From contig NZ_QFFY01000006.1 in the NCBI RefSeq assembly GCF_003131205.1, positions 1 to 64,000 on the forward strand: a stretch of 64,000 nt of DNA. The letters run 5' to 3'. How positions within the stretch are numbered: the stretch's first letter is position 1; each line of letters opens with the position of its first letter. The notes beneath the pieces are model-generated. The model saw only the letters and a list, made by a program, of their open reading frames with translations. It searched no databases and had not been told where the DNA came from. A program made the position numbers and the translations under genes. The DNA is from Occallatibacter savannae (GTDB lineage: Bacteria > Acidobacteriota > Terriglobia > Terriglobales > Acidobacteriaceae). Below are positions 10,200 through 18,585 of the stretch, in pieces.

Positions 10200-10903
10200 G
10201 GCTGGCCGCAGTAGCCGATATCCATCTCAAGGCAGAAAACCACGAGCGCGACGTTCAGGAATTCTCTGCAGTGAATGACCTGGCAGATGCTCTGGTGATC
10301 GCAGGCGATCTGACGAATCATGGCAATCCCGAAGAGATGAAGGTGGTGCTCGGCGTGCTGGAACATATCCATGTTCCGGTTATTGCTGTGCTCGGGAACC
10401 ACGATCACGAAAGCGGACACCAGGATGAGATCGCGGGAATGCTGCGGGTAGCTGGTGTCCACCTGCTTGATGGGCATTGCTTTGAAGTGAACGGAATCGG
10501 ATTCGCAGGGACGAAGGGGTTCTGCGGCGGCTTTGCGCCGTATGAACTGATGCCTTTCGGAGAGCAGGGGATCAAGACTTTCGTTGAGGTGGCGGAGCGT
10601 GAAGCTGTGAAGCTGGACTATGGCCTTGCGCAAACGCATGCCACAAAAAAGGTCAGCATCACGCACTACTCGCCCATCAAGGAGACGATTGTCGGCGAGC
10701 CGGAGCCGATCTTTCCATTCCTCGGCAGTTCACGCCTGGAGCGCGCGCTCGACGCGCATAAGCCTGTGCTTGCGGTGCACGGTCATGCGCACAAGGGAAC
10801 TTTTTCGGCGGAGACGAAGTCAGGTGTCAGGGTCTGCAACGTGGCTCTGCCTATCCTGAAACAACGTGGCGAAGAGCATCCGTTCGCGCTGTTCGAGCTC
10901 TGA
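10196..10903 (+). CDS. Calcineurin-like metallophosphoesterase
   Basis: A 235-residue enzyme with the metallophosphoesterase motifs in order: DIH near residue 8, GDLTNHG, GNHDHE and the late histidine motif VHGHAHKG. These bind the two catalytic metal ions of the calcineurin superfamily. No signal peptide is present, so it should act in the cytoplasm. Phosphomonoesters, phosphodiesters or nucleotides are all possible substrates. It overlaps the upstream nucleotidyltransferase gene by four bases and probably shares its transcript. Confidence 0.88.
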   Translation: MRLAAVADIHLKAENHERDVQEFSAVNDLADALVIAGDLTNHGNPEEMKVVLGVLEHIHVPVIAVLGNHDHESGHQDEIAGMLRVAGVHLLDGHCFEVNGIGFAGTKGFCGGFAPYELMPFGEQGIKTFVEVAEREAVKLDYGLAQTHATKKVSITHYSPIKETIVGEPEPIFPFLGSSRLERALDAHKPVLAVHGHAHKGTFSAETKSGVRVCNVALPILKQRGEEHPFALFEL

Positions 10904-10917
10904 CGGCAGTTTCTCGT

Positions 10918-12243
10918 CTAATTACTCGGGCGGGCTTTCTTTCCGGAGACCTCTCTGAAGTATCGTGCAAAGACGCCGTCGTTCATGAGCAGAAACGCCC
11001 GCATCTGGAACTGGTGGGGTGAATCTGTCTTTTCGCTGATGTTCACTCTGAACTGATCGGGGAGAGAGTGCCAATCCAGTTCAATCTGGGCATTGTCGCT
11101 CACGCGCTGAATCTCGCCGGTGGAAAGCGAGATTCGATAGAAGTGCAGCTGACCCTGAACAATGAGCATGTTCTCGTCCGTAGAATTCACAACTCGATCC
11201 GTCGTGACCAGAGAAAGACTGCGGCCCAGGCGGTCGAGGTACTTGGGCATTGAGTCAGGGACTCGTTCCTTGATGAGATTGCGCGAAGCAAGCTCCTCGC
11301 GCGTCACGCCGAACTCCGCTAATGCAACGAGCGACTTCTCTGTATTGCGTTTCTGTCTCCATCTCGCGTCCAGCAACCACAAAGCTATTCCGCGAAGTTC
11401 CTCGTCCCGTGCAACGGCACAATACCAAATCAGTCCTTTCAGCACATGACTTCCGGGGACCGAGAGAGGCAGAGGCTGACCGGACCGAAAAGGAGCGAAC
11501 CAGGCTGCGATTCTCTCCCGAAAATCCTCGAGGCCCACTGCGGCCAGCAAGGGCTCTGCCTCTCGGGCCCACCCTTTGGGCATCCGGACAGGCGCATTGC
11601 CGCGAAGATGCTTCAGAAGATCGCGCCATCTTGCGCGACGCTCGCCCGTCATCCCCCGGAAGTCGCGACGAACGCACTCACTCCAGCAGCGGGCCGGATT
11701 GAGTGGCTCCCACTCATCCATCCAGAGAAGCATGTACAGCTGCTGCCTGAGCGACTGCATGCTGGTTTTGCTTCCGCCCATCTCATCGCGCAAATTGGCT
11801 TGAAACGCGTGCAGTGCGCGGCAAAGCGCCGGAGTAAGAGCGTTTGACCTGAAGTATTCAGAGACGCGCTCGACGGGTCCGAAAGGAGTGATACGGTTCA
11901 GCAGCAAAGTCGTCGTTTCAACGATGCTCACTAGATCTTGTTCAGTGAACGGGGCCTTGATGCTGTACAGGAGGCGAAGCAATTTCCCAAGGCGGATGCG
12001 GCTTAGATGAGCCGCAGCCAGTTCCGCATCGTGCTGTTCGAGCCACATCATTCGACGCAGAACGGCGAGCGTGAGACCCGGTATTTCCTTTCGGGGAGTC
12101 TTCCGCCAAGGGCCGGGGTCGACCAGAGCGGAGGCAGCGTTCCGTTGCTCCTCCGCGAGCAGGAAGTCGCTGAGCCGAAGATGAGCAGCGTGCAGCGGAT
12201 CATCCGGCGCGAGCAGGAAACCGTCTGGGCCTGGGATTTGCAT
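10918..12243 (-). CDS. Hypothetical protein, 441 residues
   Basis: I do not recognise this protein. It is soluble, rich in Leu, Arg and Trp and probably largely helical, with no signal peptide, membrane segment or clear catalytic motif. It stands alone, convergent with the metallophosphoesterase gene. A TATAAT hexamer lies only nine bases before the ATG, and no Shine-Dalgarno sequence is visible, so the message may be leaderless. It is accepted as real because of its length, its codon bias and the lack of a competing frame. Confidence 0.7.
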   Translation of the reverse strand: MQIPGPDGFLLAPDDPLHAAHLRLSDFLLAEEQRNAASALVDPGPWRKTPRKEIPGLTLAVLRRMMWLEQHDAELAAAHLSRIRLGKLLRLLYSIKAPFTEQDLVSIVETTTLLLNRITPFGPVERVSEYFRSNALTPALCRALHAFQANLRDEMGGSKTSMQSLRQQLYMLLWMDEWEPLNPARCWSECVRRDFRGMTGERRARWRDLLKHLRGNAPVRMPKGWAREAEPLLAAVGLEDFRERIAAWFAPFRSGQPLPLSVPGSHVLKGLIWYCAVARDEELRGIALWLLDARWRQKRNTEKSLVALAEFGVTREELASRNLIKERVPDSMPKYLDRLGRSLSLVTTDRVVNSTDENMLIVQGQLHFYRISLSTGEIQRVSDNAQIELDWHSLPDQFRVNISEKTDSPHQFQMRAFLLMNDGVFARYFREVSGKKARPSN

Positions 12244-12252
12244 TGACGGCCC

Positions 12253-12258
12253 ATTATA
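12253..12258 (-). promoter_or_regulatory. Consensus -10 hexamer next to a start codon (possible leaderless message)
   Basis: On the minus strand a perfect TATAAT ends nine bases before the ATG at 12243. Transcription would then start within about three bases of the ATG. No good -35 hexamer is seen 16-18 bases upstream. Confidence 0.45.
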
Positions 12259-12324
12259 GGATGTGTTTCCAATTCGATCACCGAACTGGGCTGATCGGCT
12301 GCGATCCAGGGTCCAGGCGCAGGA

Positions 12325-13227
12325 TCAGTCGTGCGAAGGCGCTGGAATCTGGAAGTCGATGCCGCTTCGCCGATTGGCCTGCTGAGTTGCAGCTACGTCA
12401 ACCTGATCAAGCGGGATCTTCTCGAAGTGATCGCCGTCAAGGTTAGTCAGAGCGGTTGCCGTGACCATATAGTTCTGCATCTTTTCGGGCGCGCGATCGC
12501 CTTTGAAAATGACCGTCAGCGGCTTGGATGCATTGGGTGAAGGTGTGGACGGGGAGGCCGAGGCGAAGTGATACTCCTGCCGCTGCGGAGCTGCTGAAGT
12601 CGTCGGCGGAGGCGGAGCTGACTGCTGTTCCTGCGGGTAAGGAGCATCGCCGGAAGCGGGGTAAGGCGGCTGTTGAGGTCCGTAGTTTGGACCGTCATCC
12701 GGCGGAGGAGCGTACGGGCCCTGGTCGTTTTCGGAGTAATCGGTCTGTCCCCAATCGTAAAAGCCGGGGCCGGCGACGTAGGGGTATGGGTATACGTAGC
12801 CGGGCGCGTAGCCGTAAGCACCCCAACCGCGATTGCGCCGGTCATGATCGTGACCGCGATAGGGTCCGCGGTGTGGATCATGGCCGCGATAGTCTCCAGG
12901 GTTCGTGTAGGCACCGTAAAGCTGGTTTCCGCGATAGTTTCCAACTGAGCCAGATCGCGGCGGCTGCTGCTGAAGACCGGGCATTGGGAACCTGCCCGGC
13001 TGCGAGAAACCGGAAGGGGCCTGCAAGCCGGTCAGGCCAGAGTAGCTCGGAGCTGCCGGCTGACGTGCGTAGCCAGCGCCCCCGGCTCCGTGTGCTCCGC
13101 TGTGGAATCCACCACCGGAGTGTGCGGCACTGCCAGCGTATCCGCCGGACTGGCCGACCTGGCGCTGGGACCATGCAGGGACAGTGGCCAGTGCTACGGC
13201 GAAGGCAAGTGTTGCGTGGAGCCTCAT
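12325..13227 (-). CDS. Secreted Gly/Pro/Tyr/Gln-rich protein
   Basis: A 300-residue protein beginning MRLHATLAFAVALATVPA, a signal peptide with likely cleavage after AWS. The mature N-terminal part (about 20-230) is low-complexity Gly/Pro/Tyr/Gln/His-rich sequence with repeats such as YRGHDPHRGPYRGHD. The C-terminal about 75 residues are more ordered (KPLTVIFKGDRAPEKMQNY) and conclude with IDFQIPAPSHD. The ATG at 13227 starts the signal peptide; in-frame sequence upstream of it lacks one. No enzymatic motif is visible. An envelope or extracellular role is inferred from export alone. Confidence 0.72.
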   Translation of the reverse strand: MRLHATLAFAVALATVPAWSQRQVGQSGGYAGSAAHSGGGFHSGAHGAGGAGYARQPAAPSYSGLTGLQAPSGFSQPGRFPMPGLQQQPPRSGSVGNYRGNQLYGAYTNPGDYRGHDPHRGPYRGHDHDRRNRGWGAYGYAPGYVYPYPYVAGPGFYDWGQTDYSENDQGPYAPPPDDGPNYGPQQPPYPASGDAPYPQEQQSAPPPPTTSAAPQRQEYHFASASPSTPSPNASKPLTVIFKGDRAPEKMQNYMVTATALTNLDGDHFEKIPLDQVDVAATQQANRRSGIDFQIPAPSHD

Positions 13228-13237
13228 GGTGGCAATT

Positions 13238-13660
13238 CTACCGCCGATTCGATCCTGCAGGACTGGGGACATCAGGAAGCTCCTGCAGATTGGACGCGTT
13301 ATCGGGTCCGACGTCAGTGTGAGGGTCGGAACTCGTATCTCCTGGGAGCCGTGTCTTCAGCGGCTCGGGGCGATCCTCGAGAGTGCGCCCGGACAGGGGG
13401 TCGAAATCATCCTCTTCCATGCGGCGTTGATCGACATCGACCGGGCCGGCTTCGGCCGCGATCTGCGCCTCGGGTGTGGAATATCCCGGTGTGGCGACGG
13501 CGTAGTATTCGGGATCCGATTCCAGGGTCTTTCCGACATGCCTGATGGCAGGAATCACCGTGGCGCCATCAAGCGGATCGGGCTCTCGGGCCTGCTCATC
13601 TACTTGACGATTACGCCTGGCGTTATCCTGCTCGGAATTTTTCTGATCTTCTGCACTCAT
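13238..13660 (-). CDS. Small acidic hypothetical protein
   Basis: A 140-residue hydrophilic, Asp/Glu/Pro-rich protein, probably disordered, with no recognised domain. ATG 13660 is preceded by AGAGG six bases upstream. Its stop lies ten bases from the start of the secreted Gly/Pro-rich protein on the same strand, so the two are probably cotranscribed. Function unknown. Confidence 0.55.
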   Translation of the reverse strand: MSAEDQKNSEQDNARRNRQVDEQAREPDPLDGATVIPAIRHVGKTLESDPEYYAVATPGYSTPEAQIAAEAGPVDVDQRRMEEDDFDPLSGRTLEDRPEPLKTRLPGDTSSDPHTDVGPDNASNLQELPDVPSPAGSNRR

Positions 13661-13763
13661 GTCCAACCTCTCGTGGTCGGAAGCGATGCAGTGCTAGGGA
13701 GTTGCCTGAGGAGCGCTGAAGGCGAATGCGGCAGGGGAGTTTATCCCGCTGTGTGAGAAGCAG

Positions 13764-14195
13764 TTAGACGCGCCAGTCGTCGGCCCGCCAATTGCGGATA
13801 CGTTCCTTGATCTGCTTGCGATTGAGATTCTGCTCTAGGGCCTGCTTGGCCAGAGCGACGACCTCGTCATCGGCAGCGAAGCGCAGGCCGATGACTTGAT
13901 CTTCGGTCAGCCGGTAGAACTGCGTGTGCCACTCCTGCGGCGCGAGCGCCTGCAAGCGGAGCCGTTCTTCGAGGCGAATGACGCGGTCCTGCACCTTCAT
14001 CGGATAGAGCCGCAGTTTGAGGAGGGGGACGATGGCGAGGATGGAAAGGGTGAGGTACCAGCCGGAAGAGAGGCTTGGCTGGCGGTAGACGTGAAAGCTC
14101 GCGTAAACGAGGTTGAGCAGGTATAGGCCAAAAAGCAGGAAGTGATAGGCGGGATCGAAGCGGGCGTGATTTTTGAGAGACTGCGTCTTACTCAT
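13764..14195 (-). CDS. DUF6526-type membrane protein
   Basis: A 143-residue protein with two hydrophobic segments (about 18-37 and 44-62) and a soluble C-terminal half. The features KNHARF at the start, MKVQDRVIRLEERLR in the middle and IRNWRADDWRV at the end match what I know of the DUF6526 family from Acidobacteria and Bacteroidetes. Function unknown. Its ATG overlaps the end of the upstream papain-like gene by eight bases, indicating coupled expression. Confidence 0.75.
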   Translation of the reverse strand: MSKTQSLKNHARFDPAYHFLLFGLYLLNLVYASFHVYRQPSLSSGWYLTLSILAIVPLLKLRLYPMKVQDRVIRLEERLRLQALAPQEWHTQFYRLTEDQVIGLRFAADDEVVALAKQALEQNLNRKQIKERIRNWRADDWRV

Positions 14196-15264
14196 GTGCG
14201 GCCACGGTTTCCTTCAGGCCGGGATTGGCTGCTGCATCGGGTAGCACATCGACAACTGCGCTTGCAGCAGCGACGCTGTGGACCTGTTCACTGGCGGTGA
14301 GGGCATTTTCTTTTGCCGCGCCGGGCAGTGTCAACACGACGAGGTCGTCCGGCATCAGCTTCTCAGGATTCTTTGGAATGAGATGGTAGTGCCCATGCAC
14401 GACGTAGTCAGCGAAGAGGCCGCCAGCCAAATAGGGATTCAGCACCGCGATGGGGACTGCATATCCGGTGGTGATGAGCGACTCTGAGATGCCTTTATTA
14501 AGCCGACTCGGCCGGCGATATCCGGGCACCTGCGGAATCTCGTACACGTCGAGATGAATTTCGGGATGCTTCCTGGCGTAGCGAACGAGTTTATATGTAA
14601 TTTGCTTGGGGGTGGTCATGCCCGCGTCGGGGAAGAAACTGCGCCGGAAGTTTCGCGGGAAATAGTGGCTCATGATCTTGCGCGAGAAGTCCGCGCAGTT
14701 ATTGAAGAACAGCTCGAAGTGAGAACGGTTCTTGTCCTTGTTCATGCGTTCGATGAGAGCATCGTCCTGCTCTTCTGTGGTATCGAAGCGGAAGGCATAC
14801 ATGCGGCGCTCGTAGGAGACGCCAACCAACTGGGTCCAGCCGCCATGCCAAAAATCGCCTCTGCGCACATCTCTGCCCAATACGAGCAGATGAGCTTCGT
14901 GATACTGGTTGCGGAGACGGTGTACGGTGTCTCGATTTACACGGTCGGGAACTTCGGACAAGTCCTCGACTGAATAGAGATATGGGATGAGCGGGATTAC
15001 GACCCAATCGTGGTGAGCAACATCGCTGTACCGGGAGATGACGGATCCCATTTCACCCGGCTCACAGCGCCGAAGCTTCGTTGGAGTTGCGGCGCAGATG
15101 CGCGCGAAGTAGATGGCGGTGTGTCCTGTGGGATTGAGCGTACCGAAGAAGCCGTAAGGCTCCTCGAGCAGCAATGCAGCTTGTGCCTGCGACCGCGTGG
15201 CGCCTGCCGTGAAGAGAAGCGCGAGGGCACACAGTAACGGTACGATTCTGCGGGGGGCGCGCAT
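14188..15264 (-). CDS. Exported protein resembling permuted NlpC/P60 (YiiX/LRAT-like) hydrolases
   Basis: A 358-residue protein with a signal peptide (about 1-28, ending TRSQAQA). The early motif PTGHTAIYF (His48) and the later motif FFNNCADFSRK (Cys190) have the His-before-Cys order of circularly permuted papain-like enzymes such as YiiX, LRAT and DUF4105 proteins, which cleave or transfer acyl or peptide groups. The C-terminal part has a hydrophobic stretch (about 265-290) that may touch the membrane. It is coupled to the DUF6526 gene. The fold call is inference from the two motifs only. Confidence 0.55.
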   Translation of the reverse strand: MRAPRRIVPLLCALALLFTAGATRSQAQAALLLEEPYGFFGTLNPTGHTAIYFARICAATPTKLRRCEPGEMGSVISRYSDVAHHDWVVIPLIPYLYSVEDLSEVPDRVNRDTVHRLRNQYHEAHLLVLGRDVRRGDFWHGGWTQLVGVSYERRMYAFRFDTTEEQDDALIERMNKDKNRSHFELFFNNCADFSRKIMSHYFPRNFRRSFFPDAGMTTPKQITYKLVRYARKHPEIHLDVYEIPQVPGYRRPSRLNKGISESLITTGYAVPIAVLNPYLAGGLFADYVVHGHYHLIPKNPEKLMPDDLVVLTLPGAAKENALTASEQVHSVAAASAVVDVLPDAAANPGLKETVAAHE

Positions 15265-15565
15265 CGTCGGTACATCTGCTCCAGAGCAGGATTTGATTGA
15301 CTTACTGCTTCAAGTATGGCTAAAAGGAACCGAAATGGAACATCGATTGTGTCAGATTGTGATTCTGTCCTAATCGCCGGTAACGAGTGCTTTTTGGACT
15401 TTTTACTGATAGACACCATTTTGGGTAAATCGTTGCTGGGATCGGTGTGATGTCGTGTGGTTGCAGTGATAAGACGTGATTTGGGGCACTCTGATAACGT
15501 TCTCTTTCCGGGATGACGAATGCAGTGACGTTCTGAAGTTCCGGCTCGTACTCGAGGAGACTGGT
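15265..15565. other. Divergent intergenic region
   Basis: About 300 bases between the papain-like gene (minus) and the esterase gene (plus). An in-frame GTG at 15476 could lengthen the esterase by 30 residues, but it lacks a signal peptide or a good ribosome-binding site. I see no convincing promoter pair, RNA gene or strong hairpin. Confidence 0.5.
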
Positions 15566-17071
15566 TTGCGCTTACGTCATCTATTGATCTTCTTTGGGGT
15601 ATCCGCGGCGGTTCTGTCGGCCGAGGTGAGCCTGCCGAAAGTTCTCTCAAGCCACATGGTGGTGCAGCGCGACCTGCCCGTACATGTGTGGGGCAAGGCA
15701 GCGCCGGGCCAGAGCGTCACGGTAGCGTTTCGGGGCGAGTCACGAACTGTAGACGCAGATGCGCTCGGTCATTGGAACGCGTATTTGAGGCCGGGTGCGG
15801 CCGGCGGTCCTTTCAGCATGACCGTTATGCCGGGCCCCGCACGCGAGCAGACCGCGGCCCAGGCGGCGATGACACTCGACGACATCATGGTTGGAGATGT
15901 CTGGGTTGCTTCGGGTCAGTCGAACATGGAGTTTCCGCTGAGCCGAGCCAGCACGGCTGCGCAGGATCTACCAAACTCTGCGAACCCGCAGATTCGTCTT
16001 CTGATGATTCGCAAGCGTTCGGCGGATTACGCGATGTGGGATGCCGATACGGATGGATGGACTCCATCGAACCCCGAAACTGCGAAGGATTTCTCGGCAG
16101 TGGCGTGGTACTTCGCGCGCGATATCGCCGGGCGACAGCATGTGACGATTGGCCTAATCGACGCGACATGGGGCGGCACCGTCGGTGAATCGTGGGTGCG
16201 CCTCACCGCCCTAGGCGAAGATGCTGCGCTCGCGCCCATCTTCGTGTCTCGAGGCAAGATGACGGATGACGCGGCCGATGCAGATGCAGAACAGGCGGAC
16301 GAGAAGCGGCAGCAGGAGGAAGCCAAGGCGGCCGGGAAGCCGGCTCCGCAGTTTCCCTGGCATCCCCCGCTGAACAGTTGGGGACCAGGGCTTCTCTGGA
16401 ATGGAATGATCGCGCCGCTAGCGCCGCTGCCGATTCGAGGAGTGCTCTGGTACCAAGGCGAGAGCAACAGCGCGCTGGCACGCGTCCACTCATACGATCG
16501 CGTGATGCGGACGCTGATTGAAGACTGGAGACGACAGTGGGGAATCGGGGACTTCCCGTTTTTATATGTTCAGATCTCGAATTTCAAATCGACTCCGCGA
16601 GAAGACTGGGCGGAGTTGCGCGAGCAGCAGGTGCGCACTCTGGCGATGCGAAATACGGCGATGGCGGTGACGATCGACATCGGCAATCCTGACGATGTTC
16701 ATCCGACAGATAAGCTCGATGTCGGGCTTCGTCTCGCCCGGGCTGCGCGAGCGCTTACCTATGGCGAGAATATCGAGTACTCGGGGCCGATGTTCCGACA
16801 GGCAACCACCGAGGCCGGGTCGATCCGAGTATGGTTCGATCATGCGAAGGGGTTGAGTGCGAAGGGCGGAGTTGTGACTGGATTTGAAGTTGCAGGGCGC
16901 GACGGCAAGTACATGCCTGCGACCGCGAAGGTCGAGGGTGCGAGCGTAGTTGCATCCAGTCCGGATGTTCCCGCGCCGGTTTCAGTTCGCTACGGATGGG
17001 CGAACAGTCCGGAGTGCCTCCTGTTCAATAGCGAAGGGCTGCCGGCTTCCCCCTTTACATCGGAGCGATAG
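15566..17071 (+). CDS. Sialate O-acetylesterase-like carbohydrate esterase (SASA family), exported
   Basis: A 501-residue protein. Residues about 1-18 form a signal peptide, then comes an N-terminal beta domain (LPKVLSSHMVVQRDLPVHVWG). The SASA catalytic domain carries the nucleophile block SGQSNMEF, the block WYQGESN and the late DDVHPTDK with the catalytic Asp/His. Members remove acetyl groups from sialic acids or other sugars, so a role in polysaccharide deacetylation outside the cytoplasm is likely. TTG 15566 is chosen because GAGGAGA at 15554-15560 lies five bases before it and it opens the signal peptide. No other carbohydrate gene is adjacent. Confidence 0.88.
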   Translation: MRLRHLLIFFGVSAAVLSAEVSLPKVLSSHMVVQRDLPVHVWGKAAPGQSVTVAFRGESRTVDADALGHWNAYLRPGAAGGPFSMTVMPGPAREQTAAQAAMTLDDIMVGDVWVASGQSNMEFPLSRASTAAQDLPNSANPQIRLLMIRKRSADYAMWDADTDGWTPSNPETAKDFSAVAWYFARDIAGRQHVTIGLIDATWGGTVGESWVRLTALGEDAALAPIFVSRGKMTDDAADADAEQADEKRQQEEAKAAGKPAPQFPWHPPLNSWGPGLLWNGMIAPLAPLPIRGVLWYQGESNSALARVHSYDRVMRTLIEDWRRQWGIGDFPFLYVQISNFKSTPREDWAELREQQVRTLAMRNTAMAVTIDIGNPDDVHPTDKLDVGLRLARAARALTYGENIEYSGPMFRQATTEAGSIRVWFDHAKGLSAKGGVVTGFEVAGRDGKYMPATAKVEGASVVASSPDVPAPVSVRYGWANSPECLLFNSEGLPASPFTSER

Positions 17072-17147
17072 CCAGAGAGCATTCCTTTCGAGATTCGACG
17101 AACGCGCAAGCAAGCGCGAGACGAATTCGTGCATCTAAGCCGTCGAA

Positions 17148-17165
17148 ACGCGATCGGAATCGCGT
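17148..17165. other. Small inverted repeat before the ferritin-like gene
   Basis: ACGCGAT and ATCGCGT form a perfect 7-bp stem with a CGGA loop, five bases before the GGAGGA ribosome-binding site at 17170-17175. It could end the upstream message or modulate initiation; the sequence does not decide. Confidence 0.4.
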
Positions 17166-17181
17166 CGTCGGAGGAATGTAC

Positions 17182-17835
17182 ATGAGTGTTGGAACAGCTG
17201 AAGAGCTATTCGTAGACGAGCTGAAAGATATCTATTCGGCAGAGAAGCAGGCAGTGAAGGCTTATCCGCGGCTGACCAAGGCCGTTCAATCAGAAGAATT
17301 GAAGCAGGCTATGCAGGAGCACCTGGAACAGACAAAAGGGCAGATCGAGCGACTCGATCGCATCTTTGAAATTCTGGAGAAGCGGTCAAGCGGCAAGACC
17401 TGCGAAGGAATGAAGGGCCTGATCGAGGAGGCTCAGACGCAGTTGGAAGAGATCGAAAAGGGGCCGGTACTGGATTGCGCAATCATCGGGGCCCTGCAGC
17501 GTGTGGAGCACTACGAGATCGCAGCCTACGGCACGGTGGCAACGCTGGCCGAAGCAATGGGGCAGGAAGAAGTGAAGGAGTTGCTGGGCGAGACGCTCGA
17601 GGAAGAGAAGGAGACCGATGAGCGTTTGACCCAAGTGGCGCAGCAAGTGAACTCTGAGGCGCTGAGCGAAGGTGGAGAAGAGGAAGAGGGCTCGGAGGAC
17701 GAAGACGAGAATGAAAGCGGCGGCAACGGATCGCGCCGGGGCGCTGGCTCCCGTTCTACTGCCAAGAAGAGTTCCTCCTCACGGTCGGGATCGAGCAGGT
17801 CAGGGTCCTCCCGTGCAAAGAAAAGTTCGCGATAG
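17182..17835 (+). CDS. DUF892 (YciE/YciF-type) ferritin-like protein with acidic-then-basic tail
   Basis: A 217-residue protein. Residues about 1-160 are the four-helix DUF892 domain (EELFVDELKDIYSAEKQ at the start, LQRVEHYEIAAYGTV in the third helix), with Glu/His residues for a diiron site. Residues about 160-180 are strongly acidic, and the last about 35 are Ser/Arg/Lys-rich, like histone or DNA-binding tails. The family is linked to stress responses and its biochemistry is poorly known. ATG 17182 is chosen because GGAGGA at 17170-17175 lies six bases upstream; the ATG at 17176 abuts that site. It is convergent with two rubrerythrin genes. Confidence 0.88.
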   Translation: MSVGTAEELFVDELKDIYSAEKQAVKAYPRLTKAVQSEELKQAMQEHLEQTKGQIERLDRIFEILEKRSSGKTCEGMKGLIEEAQTQLEEIEKGPVLDCAIIGALQRVEHYEIAAYGTVATLAEAMGQEEVKELLGETLEEEKETDERLTQVAQQVNSEALSEGGEEEEGSEDEDENESGGNGSRRGAGSRSTAKKSSSSRSGSSRSGSSRAKKSSR

Positions 17836-17852
17836 CGATCAGTAAACAAAGC

Positions 17853-17884
17853 GAGGGCGCACTCGGTCCATCGGGTGCGCTCTC
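17853..17884. terminator. Hairpin between convergent genes
   Basis: GAGGGCGCAC (17853-17862) pairs with GTGCGCTCTC (17875-17884), with one G-U pair and a 12-base loop. It lies between the convergent DUF892 and rubrerythrin genes. The T-tract is weak on both sides, so efficient intrinsic termination is uncertain. Confidence 0.55.
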
Positions 17885-17927
17885 TCATTCTGGTTCGGGT
17901 AGGGTTTTGGACTTTTTAGGTTCTCAG

Positions 17928-18521
17928 TTACTGAACAGTTTCGAATCTTTCCCATAGGTAGTTGCAGCTCGGGCAGTTTTCAGACTCGGGGTTCTGAGCG
18001 ACATAGCCACAGAGCGCGCACACGAAGAAGTGGTGCGGCGTGTATGCCCATCCTGCCTTGTCTTCGCCGATCCTCGGCATGACTTCCCAGAACAGCCGTA
18101 CGTGAGATTTGTCAGCTTCGAGGGCCCAGTGGAAGGTCCGAATTGCCGTCGAGTCGATCAGAGGAACAGCGGCGGTGAGGAAGGTTGGATAGAGGTAGTC
18201 GACTTCGAAGCGCTGGTCAGCGAGGGCGGTTCGCAAATTCTGTAGAGAAGTTTCAACGTGAGGCAAGGCAACCTGCGCGGCCGCCGGCCCACTCATCGCC
18301 CGCAACACCCGTGCGTGATTGGCCGCATGGATCTGCTCAGCCCGGGCGACGGCGCGGAAGAGGCTAGCGATGCCATGGAAGCCCTCATCATCGGCGCAGC
18401 TCGCGTATGCCCGGCAACTGGCGGTGTTTTTCGATTCTTCTTCGAAAGCGGTTTCCAGGTGCCTGATCACCGCCACGTCTTCAATGCTGATCGTACGAGC
18501 CAGAACTGGATCCGCAGCCAT
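17928..18521 (-). CDS. Rubrerythrin-family protein (first copy)
   Basis: A 197-residue protein with a ferritin-like diiron domain (LFRAVARAEQIHAANH and EADKSHVRLF supply E-x-x-H pairs). A C-terminal rubredoxin-like knuckle has CALCGY and, after a short loop, CPSCNY, for one Fe(SCys)4 site. Rubrerythrins reduce hydrogen peroxide with electrons from reduced carriers. The first helix is less canonical than in the second copy (ASCRAYASCADDEG replaces the usual AHARY-type segment), so the diiron site may be altered. It lies downstream of the second rubrerythrin on the same strand, about 65 bases away. Confidence 0.88.
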   Translation of the reverse strand: MAADPVLARTISIEDVAVIRHLETAFEEESKNTASCRAYASCADDEGFHGIASLFRAVARAEQIHAANHARVLRAMSGPAAAQVALPHVETSLQNLRTALADQRFEVDYLYPTFLTAAVPLIDSTAIRTFHWALEADKSHVRLFWEVMPRIGEDKAGWAYTPHHFFVCALCGYVAQNPESENCPSCNYLWERFETVQ

Positions 18522-18585
18522 CGCCCGCTCCTAAGAAACGTTGGATGCGGGGTGCAAGGCATGTTGATGCCCGTAAATGATGGAC

